From positions 19,765,553-19,829,552 of the forward strand of contig JASFXZ010000009.1 in assembly GCA_032209605.1 (NCBI GenBank): a stretch of DNA of 64,000 nucleotides. The letters are read 5' to 3'. The notes beneath the pieces were generated by a model. The model worked only from the letters and a program-made list of their open reading frames with translations, was not told the origin of the DNA and did no database searches. The stretch is from Mactromeris polynyma (lineage: Eukaryota; Mollusca; Bivalvia; Venerida; Mactridae). A program made the position numbers and the translations under genes. Positions 35,569 through 45,268 of the stretch are shown piece by piece (the stretch's first letter is position 1; each line of letters starts with the position of its first letter).

Positions 35569-35706
35569 ACTTTTGGCGTGCGAGTGTGCGGACGTGCGGA
35601 CGTTTTTTACGAGAAAGACCTAGCGGTAGAAGCTAACAAACTTCATTTTTTTTTGTTGGTTGTATTGGAGTGATAACAGGTTACCTGAACATTATAGACG
35701 GTAAAT

Positions 35707-36954
35707 ATGTCTGAAATTTTAAGTTTGTCGGACGACTATTCGTCCTTTTCTGGTTTTTCGGAGGAAGAGACCACGTGCAAGAAGAAAAAAGGTAAGGGGA
35801 AAGCTTTACAATCTGGTTCTGCAAACCGTATTAAATCAACGGTTGGCAAACAATCAAAACTGTCTTCGGACGTGAACAATAATAATAAAACTGGCAAGTC
35901 TTCGGACAAACATATTTCGGTTAAACAAACGGAGAAAAAGTCTTCGGACTTGGCGTTTGACATAAGTAAGCTTTCTTACAAAGACATTGAACGTCTTAGG
36001 ACTGTTCTAGGTATCCAGCCTCCGAGTACTGAGGAGGAATTGATGGAGGACTCCTTAGGGAGACCATTCAGTGAACTTCCAAACATTCATGTAGAAGTAA
36101 ATTCTGAAGATGTGTCTGACACGGATAATGTTGGCCCCAGTTGCTCTGGTGGTAGAAATTTAAATTTCCAAGAGGCCCTCATTGGAGGGGAACCTTTGGG
36201 TTCGGACTGTAGCGTGGATACCTGGGAGTTGCCCAGACTTAAAGCACCAGAAAAAGGGCAGGCAATCCAGGACTCGCTTGCAAAACTAATTAATGTAGCT
36301 TGCAGTGAACAGTGTGATATTGAGTCTGTGTTAAAGAACTATAAGGTGCCAGAGAACTGTGAGAAACTTTCGGCCCCATTAATTAATCAGGAAATATGGA
36401 AAATTCTAGACAGAAATGCACATGCTCAAGACAAGGCCCTAGTGGATATTCAGAATTTAGTTTCTATGGGGATGTCACCTATTATTAAAATGGCTGAGGT
36501 TTTGAAAGAGGTCCTTAGAAGTAACTCTGAGGCAAGGAACTTGGTGTCAGATGCACTTACCATATTTGGACAGGTTCAATATTTTTTGTCGGTTAGGAGA
36601 AGGTATGCTTTGAAACCACAATTAAAAAAGAAATACCACAGTCTGTGTAATTTGTCTATGCCCATTACAGATAAACTCTTCGGAGATGACATTTCTAAAG
36701 ACATTAAGCATTGTGACTCATATGTTTCTTTAGGAAAGGATAGTTATGGTTATTCATATAGAAGTTCCAAATACAGAGGTGGTCGTCAAACGTACAGGCG
36801 TCCTTACCAAGGACAGAGATATGTGCCTTACCCTACTAGAGGGCAGTACAATGCTCGGACCACACGAGGCAGACAACCTAGAAAACAGTATAATGTTGCT
36901 CAAACTTCTACTTCGACCCCAAACGGATATGCAGGCCCAAACGGCCAAATGTAA
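35707..36954 (+). CDS. DIRS ORF1, gag-like protein
   Basis: The 415-residue protein lies where DIRS elements encode their putative nucleocapsid. The N-terminal third is polar and charged, rich in Ser, Lys and acidic residues (residues about 20-80). A central part around 165-330 is predicted helical and resembles the conserved part of DIRS ORF1. The C-terminal 70 residues are rich in Arg, Gly and Tyr (SSKYRGGRQTYRRPYQGQR), suited to nucleic-acid binding. No zinc knuckle is seen, which is normal for DIRS. The start is the first ATG after the left terminal repeat, 138 bp downstream of it. The stop codon (36952-36954) is followed within a few bases by the RT frame. Recognition rests mainly on position and composition. 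Confidence 0.75.
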   Translation: MSEILSLSDDYSSFSGFSEEETTCKKKKGKGKALQSGSANRIKSTVGKQSKLSSDVNNNNKTGKSSDKHISVKQTEKKSSDLAFDISKLSYKDIERLRTVLGIQPPSTEEELMEDSLGRPFSELPNIHVEVNSEDVSDTDNVGPSCSGGRNLNFQEALIGGEPLGSDCSVDTWELPRLKAPEKGQAIQDSLAKLINVACSEQCDIESVLKNYKVPENCEKLSAPLINQEIWKILDRNAHAQDKALVDIQNLVSMGMSPIIKMAEVLKEVLRSNSEARNLVSDALTIFGQVQYFLSVRRRYALKPQLKKKYHSLCNLSMPITDKLFGDDISKDIKHCDSYVSLGKDSYGYSYRSSKYRGGRQTYRRPYQGQRYVPYPTRGQYNARTTRGRQPRKQYNVAQTSTSTPNGYAGPNGQM

Positions 36955-36956
36955 AG

Positions 36957-37901
36957 GTGAGTAATAGTGTAGGGAACTTACAGAATTGTTTTCATGAGTG
37001 GAGAAAACTAACGAACGACCAGTGGATTCTTGGTGCTATTTTAGGTTATAAAATTGATTTTACTGATCAGCCTTACCAAACCAGAATTCCACAAGAAATT
37101 CCTTTCAGTTGTGAAATTAAATCTCTTGTTGAAAAGGAAATTGCCTTGTTATTACAGAAAGGCGCCATTGTACAGTCTAGCCCAGAAGAGGGGCAATTTA
37201 TTTCAACTTTATTTATAGTGCCTAAACCTAATGGTGACTTCAGGCCTATAATCAATCTTAAATATTTAAATCTATTTGTTCAGTACAACCATTTCAAACA
37301 AGAGACATTTAATGTTGTTTTGGATATTATACAAAGAAATGATTTTTTTTGTAAAATAGATCTATCTGATGCTTATTATTCGGTTAGTATCCATCCAGAG
37401 TATAGAAAGTATTTGAAGTTTTCTTGGAACAATATACTCTATGAGTTTGTATGTCTCCCTTTTGGGCTAGCTATTACTCCATATTTGTTTACAAAGATTA
37501 TGAAACCAGTCTTTTCATGGTTCAGATTACAGGAAGTCAGATGTTCTTATTATATTGATGACTCATTAAACATGTCACAAGACAGATGTACAACTCAAAA
37601 GAACTCTGAACTTATGGTTAAAACATTGGAATCTTTAGGTTTTGGCATTAATTTCAAAAAGTCTGTTGTTGAACCTTGCCAGAGAATTACCTTTTTTGGG
37701 TTTATCTTAGATTCTGTACAATTCAAAGTGTTTTTAACTGAGGAGAAAATCAGTAAGATTGTAAATAAAGCAAAAAACCTATTAGAAAATAAAAAGGTCA
37801 GAGTTCAAAAATTGGCTTCTTTTATAGGATCCATAATAAATTCGTTCCATGCGGTAGCTGAAGCACAACTACTGAAGCACAACTACATTATAGAGACTTA
37901 G
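36957..37901 (+). CDS. DIRS reverse transcriptase frame, ended by a 14-bp duplication
   Basis: Reverse transcriptase fingers and palm. Recognisable blocks are VPKPNGDFRPIINLKYLN (88-105), KIDLSDAYYSVSIHP with the first catalytic Asp at 135, CLPFGLAITPYLF (166-178), and YIDD at 199-202 with the catalytic Asp pair. GFGINFKKS and FFGFILDS follow. The frame lacks an ATG at its beginning: position 36957 is GTG, and the frame stays open upstream into ORF1. Expression is therefore likely to need frameshifting, readthrough or splicing. At 37858-37885 the 14-bp word ctgaagcacaacta stands twice in tandem. This shifts the phase and gives the stop at 37899-37901, while the continuation is open in the shifted frame at 37886 onward. 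Without the duplication, RT and RNase H would be one frame. Confidence 0.93.
   Translation: MSNSVGNLQNCFHEWRKLTNDQWILGAILGYKIDFTDQPYQTRIPQEIPFSCEIKSLVEKEIALLLQKGAIVQSSPEEGQFISTLFIVPKPNGDFRPIINLKYLNLFVQYNHFKQETFNVVLDIIQRNDFFCKIDLSDAYYSVSIHPEYRKYLKFSWNNILYEFVCLPFGLAITPYLFTKIMKPVFSWFRLQEVRCSYYIDDSLNMSQDRCTTQKNSELMVKTLESLGFGINFKKSVVEPCQRITFFGFILDSVQFKVFLTEEKISKIVNKAKNLLENKKVRVQKLASFIGSIINSFHAVAEAQLLKHNYIIET
37858..37885 (+). repeat. 14-bp tandem duplication that breaks the polymerase ORF
   Basis: The word ctgaagcacaacta occurs at 37858-37871 and 37872-37885 without a gap. Its length is not a multiple of three. It accounts by itself for the change from RT frame to RNase H frame at this point, since both frames are otherwise open and join at conserved sequence. 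Confidence 0.95.
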
Positions 37902-37933
37902 AAAGGGATAAAATTTTAGGATTAAATGGTACA

Positions 37934-39013
37934 ATGGACTTTGATAGAATTATGGGTTTATCTGAAAAATGTAAACTTGAAATTAAATGGTGGTTAAATA
38001 ATACACAGGGGAAAAATGGTAAGGATATCAGACCTAAAAAGATTGAAAAAAGGTGTTGTTGTGATGCCAGTTTACAAGGTTTTGGGTTTTATGATGTAAC
38101 TACAGAAGTACATGGCAATGGTAGATGGAAACCTCAGGAAGCTATTAATGCAATTAATTACTTAGAATTATTAGCCATTTTTTATGCATTGAAGTCTCTT
38201 TATTCCATGTGTCATAATGTACATATTGAAATTCAATCTGACAATGTAACAGCAGTAGCTTATGTCAATAATTTTGGTGGCATGCAGTCTGTTAAGCTAG
38301 ATCTGTTGGCTAAATCAATATGGCACTGGTGTTTAGACAAAGACATTTACATATCGGCTATACACATACCGGGTAAAACTAACTATTTTGCGGATTTTTA
38401 TTCAAGAAATTTTTCTAATTCAACAGAATGGATGCTCAAGCATGAAATTTTCGAGAGAATTTGTTATCAGTTTTTTAGGCCCGACATAGATATGTTTGCG
38501 TCTAGGCTTAACAAACAGTTAGACACTTATGTATCATGGTTCCCTGAGCCTGAAGCTACTTTTGTCAATGCCTTTTCTATTTCATGGGAAAAACTGTGTC
38601 CATATTTGTTTCCACCTTTTAATTTAGTTGGGAAAGTGTTAAATAAGTTAAGACAAGATAAAGTAGAACAGGCTATCATTGTGTTTCCATACTGGCCATC
38701 TCAGTCATGGTTTCCAATATTATTGAATTGCTTATGTTCTTATCCGATTAGAATTCCGAGACACAAAGATATATTGACACTTCCTCACAATGGGCAAGAA
38801 CATCCACTGGCAAAGAAATTGAAGATCATCACAGCCATAGTATCAGCAAATCCATGCAGAATAAAGGAATTCCAAGAGAGCTTGCCAACTTCATCCTCAA
38901 CTCCTGGTCAGCGGGAACTAGAAAGCAATATAGATTTGCTTGGGACAAATGGTGTATTTGGAATTCTATCAGGTTTGGTGATTCATTTCAAACGTCTAAA
39001 GTGGAAGTGCTAA
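37934..39013 (+). CDS. DIRS RNase H plus Dam-methyltransferase-like domain
   Basis: This is the second half of the broken polymerase ORF, in the frame that continues RT if the 14-bp duplication is ignored. The listed ATG is internal, and the true domain start is around 37886. RNase H residues visible are Asp 44 in CCCDASLQG, Glu 78 in YLELLAIFYAL, Asp 103 in QSDNVTAVAYVNN and Asp 154 in YFADFYSR. From about 172 a second domain follows with PDIDMFASRLN (183-193), LFPPFNLVG (225-233) and VFPYWPSQSWFP (250-261). This order matches the Dam-like methyltransferase domain of DIRS elements. The usual (D/N)PP(Y/F) motif reads FPPF, so methylation activity is doubtful. The 3' end overlaps the recombinase gene by 160 bp in another frame, as in other DIRS elements. 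Confidence 0.88.
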   Translation: MDFDRIMGLSEKCKLEIKWWLNNTQGKNGKDIRPKKIEKRCCCDASLQGFGFYDVTTEVHGNGRWKPQEAINAINYLELLAIFYALKSLYSMCHNVHIEIQSDNVTAVAYVNNFGGMQSVKLDLLAKSIWHWCLDKDIYISAIHIPGKTNYFADFYSRNFSNSTEWMLKHEIFERICYQFFRPDIDMFASRLNKQLDTYVSWFPEPEATFVNAFSISWEKLCPYLFPPFNLVGKVLNKLRQDKVEQAIIVFPYWPSQSWFPILLNCLCSYPIRIPRHKDILTLPHNGQEHPLAKKLKIITAIVSANPCRIKEFQESLPTSSSTPGQRELESNIDLLGTNGVFGILSGLVIHFKRLKWKC

Positions 39014-39798
39014 AATATTTATATTATCTTTTTCAAACAGGTAAATCTTATTCTGTGATTAATACCCACAAAGCCATGTTGCCTAAGACACTCCCTTTCT
39101 TTGGGAATGGTTGGATCAGAGAAAGTGTGTTGATATCAAGATTTATGAGGAGTGTATTTGTGCATAAACCTACCAATCCTAGGTATTTAGTGACTTGGGA
39201 CGTATCTGTTGTTTTGAGATTCTTAAAAGGTTTATTTCCGTTGGTTAAGTTATCATTGAAAATGCTAACTTTCAAGACGGTGGCTTTAATATCATTGGCT
39301 ACAGCTCCAAGAGCTCAGACACTAGTGTCTTTGGACTTGGACAATATGATGATTGAGGATCATTCAATTTTGTTTTGTTTTAGAAATGTATTAAAAACAT
39401 CTAGAGTGGGTAATAACTTTACCTTAAAAATAGAACATTTTAAGGATGAAGCATTGTGTGCAATGCATACTTTATTATATTACTTAAAATTGACCAAAGA
39501 GGTCAGATTATCACGGAAGGTATTCGTGTCTTTTGTTACATATCGTAATATTACTACTAGTACCATAGCCAGATGGCTTAAAAGTGTTTTAACATTAGCT
39601 GGTATTGACACAGAAGTATTTAAAGCTCATTCATTCAGGGGGGCTTCTGTTTCAGCAGCTTTCTACAGAGGGTGTTCTCTTAACACCATCCTCAAAACTG
39701 CGGATTGGAAATCTGATAAAAACTTTAAGAAATTTTATTGTAGACACCAAGTATCTAATAATGCTAGGTCATATAGTGATGTTGTTCTTCAAGTGTAA
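38854..39798 (+). CDS. DIRS tyrosine recombinase
   Basis: The 314-residue recombinase of the phage-integrase type is thought to insert the circular DIRS cDNA. The catalytic Arg 153 lies in TAPRAQTLVSL, His259-Ser-Phe-Arg262 forms the HxxR box (KAHSFRGAS), and the nucleophile Tyr 295 stands in FKKFYCRH. A Trp at 285 may stand at the second His/Trp position. The N-terminal core-binding region starts with WSAGTRKQYRFAWDKW (18-33). Length, order and catalytic set are complete, so this protein could be active. The start overlaps the RNase H/methyltransferase frame by 160 bp. The stop is 113 bp before the internal complementary region. Confidence 0.94.
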   Translation: MQNKGIPRELANFILNSWSAGTRKQYRFAWDKWCIWNSIRFGDSFQTSKVEVLKYLYYLFQTGKSYSVINTHKAMLPKTLPFFGNGWIRESVLISRFMRSVFVHKPTNPRYLVTWDVSVVLRFLKGLFPLVKLSLKMLTFKTVALISLATAPRAQTLVSLDLDNMMIEDHSILFCFRNVLKTSRVGNNFTLKIEHFKDEALCAMHTLLYYLKLTKEVRLSRKVFVSFVTYRNITTSTIARWLKSVLTLAGIDTEVFKAHSFRGASVSAAFYRGCSLNTILKTADWKSDKNFKKFYCRHQVSNNARSYSDVVLQV

Positions 39799-39910
39799 TA
39801 ATAATGAAGATAAAGATTATGTACAATAAGTATTGATTGATGCGTAAATTTCAATTGGGTTTATATTAAATGGTTATATATGTTTATAACGTTTTTGTTG
39901 CCTTTGAAGA

Positions 39911-40028
39911 TGCAGTGTATACATGTGAAAGCCGGAGGCTTTATGAAAAATAATGGCCCCTCATCCAAGCTTTAGTGCAGGATGAGGGGCATTATTGGAA
40001 TAAAGCCGGAGGCTGAGCATGTATACAC
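39911..40028 (+). repeat. DIRS internal complementary region (circle-junction template)
   Basis: Positions 39911-39954 are the exact complement of the element's left terminus (35403-35446), and 39952-40028 the complement of its right terminus (40276-40352). The two parts overlap by the AAT at 39952-39954. In the DIRS1 model this region bridges the two ends during circle formation. All the matches can be read directly in the sequence. Confidence 0.95.
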
Positions 40029-40149
40029 CCACCCTTTGGTTTTAAAAAATATAATTGGTTATTTACATACCAGTACTTCTATATATCTATATATAGTATA
40101 TCTTACCCAACCCTTTTTTAAGAGATTTCAGCCACAAAAACGTGTTTTA

Positions 40150-40286
40150 AAGAATGACAGTGGTGTATATATTTGGAGGGTTTGCGCATGATGTTGCGCA
40201 GGTATACGCCATACGGCGGTAAATTTAAAATCTTTAAATTAGCGAACGCACAGGTAGCATCCCAGAAGGAATGCAGTGTATACATG
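40150..40286 (-). repeat. DIRS right inverted terminal repeat
   Basis: 137 bp inverse to 35432-35568, apparently without mismatch. The unique terminus beyond it (40287-40352) ends with a hairpin whose 11-bp arms are gcccctcatcc and ggatgaggggc. This hairpin is absent from the left terminus. Confidence 0.94.
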
Positions 40287-40352
40287 CTCAGCCTCCGGCT
40301 TTATTCCAATAATGCCCCTCATCCTGCACTAAAGCTTGGATGAGGGGCCATT

Positions 40353-42119
40353 TTACTTTAGACATGCTTAAATGAAATGACCCATAATTGGTACCATCTG
40401 CTATTTTGTCAAAGGATTTTCATGTCATTGGATGCGGCATCAAGATTATCAAAGCGTCAATGTTTAAGTTTAATTAGAAGTTGCCTGAAATGATGTAAAT
40501 GTCATTTCTGTTTGAATTCATGTGTTCCCCAAGGGAACAACAGCTTATTAAGGAACATTAGGGATTGAGGAGGTGCAAGGATAAACATTAAAGAAATACA
40601 CAATGTCGAGACATTATTATTAATTATTCCTGAGTACAAGCTTTTTACAGTCAGCTTGCCCATGGTATCATACATGTTATGAATAGCCTGGGTACCGAGA
40701 ATGTGTTTGACGCTGCACGCCCGAACGACCGCCCTTAATTCCATACCTTAATCTTATAAGCAGGGTTTTTTCTATATTGAAAACCAGGTTAAAAAGGGAC
40801 AAAAGAGTAAAATTTGACTGAATTGCAACCTAAAGTTTATTCCTAAGATGCAATTACATAATAGTCATGTTAATTTCAACAACAGCAGAAACAACAGAAG
40901 CAACAAATGAGAACATTTAGGATGGGTTTAATTCTTCAGTTACTGGTGTTGATCTTCTTTCTGACCACTAATGCATGATTGCCTCTGACATGGAAAGCTA
41001 AACTGCTGACCTGACATGTAACTACATCACTCTGGGCAAACACATCTGACAACTAAAACCTAAATATAGCAATAAATGGTAACATTAATAAGTCATAAAA
41101 TAGCGAGTGGTCACATATCATACTGACCAAATGAATATTAAATTACAATTATCAACAAAATGGTGGCCAAATGATCATGACCAAATGAGAGGCAAGAAGA
41201 ATGTTTTTCCTGAAAATGGATAAATAGATAATTATAGTGAACTAATATTGAATATATTTATCAACTGTGAAATATCACAAATATTCCAAGAATACTTTGA
41301 AACATAAAACCTTAAGTTCATAGCAATAGAGGAGGACTTCCATTAGAGTTAAGTTGACTATGAATTCATGGGATACATACAGTGGAGTTGGAAGATAATT
41401 ATTGTGGATTTTTAGTCAAATATGAAATCGTTCACTTCATATTTTTGCAAACAGTATTGGAAGGAGTTTGAATATAAAATTTAACATTTTGTATGAATTG
41501 TTTTATATGATAGGCAATCATATTTTACTGGATTATGCAAACTGTGATAAATACTACTGGCTGGATTTATCTGCAAACATCAACACATTGGAATTAATAG
41601 AAAGGTAAACTCATGAATTTTCATTCCATTAAAATCATTAATGTAATTCATCACACACGTCAAGTCACAAGCATTTTCAAAAATCTACTAGGATTCATAT
41701 TTTTCTATTTTTATAACTTTTAAAAAAAACAAAATTGTTGTCAAACGAAATTGTGCCCCTATTAGCTCTAGAATCTAACAAAATTGCATGCTTATTACGG
41801 TAATTACTGGGGAGTGCTATACACAAAATGCCGTTTTACAGAAGCACTGTGTCAGACTGTCAGGCCTGGAAGGCAGTTCAAAATCAGACTTTAGTTAGGA
41901 TTTTACCTAACCCACTATCAATCAGGAAAAGTTCTGAAAAATCTATAAACATGTTATATCACCAGGGACTCTAAACATGCATTGAAAACCAGCGTCAGAC
42001 AAAACAATTTGAGGTCGGACAACAATAATCAGCATAAAAGGCAATTTGCAAAGCAATTTTGGGAATCCTGAAACCACTCATACCAAGGCCTTGATGCTGC
42101 AGAGATACTGTGTTCATCT
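40353..42119. other. Long non-coding stretch
   Basis: Flank of the DIRS insertion. The minus-strand frame at 40502-40744 (80 codons) has no recognised domain. Part of it (40551-40586) is shared with 196-232, which points to an unclassified dispersed repeat. The rest is AT-rich and featureless to me. Confidence 0.4.
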
Positions 42120-43165
42120 TGTGAAGGTCTTTGGGAGAAAGGGTTGCTGCGTTCAAACATGCAAATACCTTAGAACCAGGGGATTTTGCATTCAATCTTG
42201 CAACGACCTTGTGGTCAGGGGATGCTGTATTTAATCTTGCAACTGCCTTGGGGTCAGGGGATGCTGCATTTAATCTTGCAATGGCCTTGGGGTCATTAGA
42301 TGCTGCATTTAATCTTGCTAATGCCAAGACAGTAAGACTGTGTGTTCAATCTTGCTAATGCCAAGACAGTAGGACTGTGTGTTCAATCTTGCTAATGCCA
42401 AGGTAGTAGGACTGTCTGTTCAATCTTGCTAATGCCAAGACAGTAGGACTGTCTGTTCAATCTTGCTAATGCCAAGACAGTAGGACTGTGTGTTCAATCT
42501 TGCTAATACCAAGGCAGTAGGACTTTGTGTTCAATCTTGTTAATGCCAAGACAGTAGGACTGTGTTCAATCTTGCCAATGCATTGAAGGTAAAACTTTGT
42601 TCAATCTTGCTAATGCCAAGACAGTAGGACTGTGTGTTCAATCTTGTTAATGTCAAGACAGTAGGACTGTGTTCAATCTTACCAATGCATTGAAGGTAAA
42701 ACTTAGTTCAATCTTGCTAATGCCAAGACAGTAGGACTATGTGTTCAATCTTGCTTATGCCAAGAAAGTAAGACTGTGTTCAATCTTGCTAATGCCAAGA
42801 CAGTAGGACTGTGTGTTCAATCTTGCTAATGCCAAGACAGTAGGACTGTGTTCAATCTTGCTAATGCCAAGACAGTAGGACTTTGTTCAATCTTGCTCAT
42901 GCCAAGCCAGTAGGAATGTGTGTTCAATCTTGCCAATGCCAAGACAGTAGGACTGTGTTCAATCTTGCCAATGCATTGAAGGTAAGACTTTGTTCAATCT
43001 TGCTACAGTCAAGACAGTAGGACTGTGTGTTCAATCTTGCCAATGCACTGAAGATAAGACTTTGTTCATTCTTGCTAATGCCAAGACAGTAGGACTGTGT
43101 GTTCAATCTTGTTAATGCCAAGACAGTTAGGACTGTGTGTTCAATCTTGCTAATGCCGTTTAATG
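42120..43165. repeat. 37-bp minisatellite, about 28 copies, two sub-arrays
   Basis: The left part (42190-42315) has about four 38-bp units with 'atgctgcatttaatcttgca' and 'atggccttggggtca'. The right part has 37-bp units ('caatcttgctaatgccaaga' then 'cagtaggactgtgtgtt'). A third variant (about 35 bp, with 'ccaatgcattgaaggtaa') recurs at about 42565, 42675 and 42955, giving a partial higher-order pattern. The core 'caatcttgc..atgcc' is common to all, so one unit gave rise to the three. Confidence 0.93.
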
Positions 43166-44298
43166 AATTTAAACCTGACTAAAGTCACATACAAATGGTT
43201 GATGTTCAGCATTATTGATTAACGAGGTGTGGAAAGCGACCAAATCAAATGTTGGTAAACCAAATATAGACAGATATAAACAGAAGTAGTGACAACTGCT
43301 CTAACTAAGGTCAAATTTAAATCAAAACCAATAAAATTGGTTAATGGTGAAACACTACTTTAATTAATACTATACTGGTAATACTTTGAGAGATTCAAAA
43401 TAAGGTAAGAAATTTTCAGTAACGATATTTTTTCATAAATATGAACATAATCAAACAAAGTCATTAATTAATAACCGATTTCAAAATTAGTTCTTACACT
43501 AGATTATTTAGATAGTTTATAAAATAGTGCTTGAGTGGGTATCCCTACCCACAAGTTTAGGGTTGGTTTTGTATTTTCTACAGTTTTAGACTTTATATCT
43601 TGACCAGAGCAAAAGAGCCTGACACATTTGAGCAAGGGCTCATTTCAGTGCGTCAGACCAGGTACCATAAACAACGTTTCAACCTTGGCCTGATGAAGTG
43701 TTAATTTGTATTGTGTATGTACAGATTCAAAATTGAAACTTTTCTCTTTGCTCTTAAACATCATGGCTACATTCTGTGAGTGTATTTTCAGTTCAATTAA
43801 AAAAACGCAAACATTTTTACCATCCATACTTCATTAAATTTCATTTCATTACTTTTGAAACTAACTGAAAATTTAGAAGTCCCACATTATGGGTTATTAA
43901 ATGTACTGAGTATATTTTCAATGTACAAAATCTTGCCAATATATACAGCTGTATACATTCCATTCACTTAACAAACTTTGGGTAAATGTGCAAATTCGGG
44001 GCATGAATATATATTTTGTATTTATCTTGATTGCTTGTATGCATATTTGTAAGACTGAACGAAGGTAGTTTAATTGGATGAAATTTCTATTCAAATGCAC
44101 GATACTTACCGAGCGCGCGCCAAGGATTGTGGGTAAATTGCGCTAAGGATTGTGGGTAAATCATTTTTTCTTATCGTTTCATCGATATCAGCCCGTTTCC
44201 AACCATGCATGGGTTATATATCCATGACATTGTGCATGAATAGACATGCTGATTAACACTTCGGATTTGTCCTAAAGCAACTTTTTCACATACTACTA
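43166..44298. other. Non-coding stretch
   Basis: No gene recognised. A 23-bp unit containing 'ccaaggattgtgggtaaat' and 'ctaaggattgtgggtaaat' is duplicated at about 44119-44162, next to a GC-rich word (gagcgcgcgcc). That could mark a small promoter-like region, but nothing downstream supports it. Confidence 0.35.
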
Positions 44299-45266
44299 CA
44301 GTGTACTCCCTCAATACCGGACTCTCTGAAAACCGGAATTCTCAGAAAATCGGACGATTTGTTAAGTCCCGTTTTTTTCTCTTATAAATTCAACGTAAAA
44401 CACTTCCTGAATACCGGACTCTCTGAATTCCGGATTCCGGACGGCTTTTAAGGGCCCATAATCAATATTGATGCGTTAATTAACCCCTGAATACCGGACG
44501 CGATTGTTTTTTTATCGGGTGTCAATCTGTTTACTGTTAATTGAACGTTTCGGACAAGTGTTGTGAAAACATTGTTTACAGGCGCGCGTGCAATTGATAC
44601 AGGCGTGAAAAACACTTGTTGGTATGTATTATTATATGACTAATTACAACCGTGGTTGCTCCCGTGTCCACGACTTAACAATTAGCGCATCGTTTGATCG
44701 TGCAAATTATCGGCCCCTAAAATGTTTTGGCTCTTGCAAAATGTCTCAGCTTGCATATTTCTTTTCTTTTTAATTATGTAATTAACGCCAAATTATGGGT
44801 CCTGTGAACATTCACTTGATCGTTACGATTGGTCATATTGGTTTAACCAATACGATTAAGTCGTTAAAGTTTTGTGTGATTGTTGAATTTGCAATTGAAG
44901 TTAGATTTAGTAGAAAGCAGCAGAAGACATTGCATGATTTTTTTCAGTAATGATGTGACTTTTTAAGTGTACATTTTGAGGGAGTAAACTGTATATATAT
45001 ATGCATGTACTGTACATTTTTGTATACATTGTACATTTGTATTTATGTTTTATTGGGTTTGGCATTGTTTTCAAAAATAAAATATATTGTTGTTTACTTA
45101 AACATTGTTTGCATTATTTGTTTCAATTGAAACAGTCATTCAAGCTGTCTGCTTCTGAAAAAATTCAATATTCAATATTTCAGTAAACCCCCTGAAAACC
45201 GGACCTCTCAGAAAACCGGACTTTTTGCCCGGTCCACAAGGGGTCCGGTATTCAGGGAGTTTACTG
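44299..45266 (+). mobile_element. Composite CAGT-ended MITE (CCGGAC family), 968 bp, TA-flanked
   Basis: The outer ends cagtgtactccctcaatacc and ggtattcagggagtttactg are flanked by TA (44297-44298, 45267-45268). Words such as accggac recur just inside both ends, as in the 809-bp element at 25367 with its aaaccgg words. Two extra ends lie inside: an outward-facing gagggagtaaactg then TA near 44978-44993, and cagtaaaccccctgaaaacc near 45182. The structure is either an element with internal end duplications or two elements side by side. No transposase frame is seen. Confidence 0.7.
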
Positions 45267-45268
45267 TA

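Larger units (their letters stand above)
35403..40352 (+). mobile_element. DIRS1-type tyrosine-recombinase retrotransposon, structurally complete
   Basis: The 4,950-bp element has every structural hallmark of DIRS1-like retrotransposons. Inverted terminal repeats of 137 bp lie at 35432-35568 and 40150-40286. The gene order is gag-like, then RT/RNase H/methyltransferase-like, then tyrosine recombinase. An internal complementary region lies at 39911-40028. These elements integrate by recombinase without target duplication. Here the left end, the right end and the internal region share one ATT trinucleotide (35403-35405, 40350-40352, and as AAT at 39952-39954), which places the boundaries to the base. 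The coding frames are largely intact, so the insertion is recent, but a 14-bp duplication at 37858-37885 breaks the polymerase frame. Confidence 0.95.
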
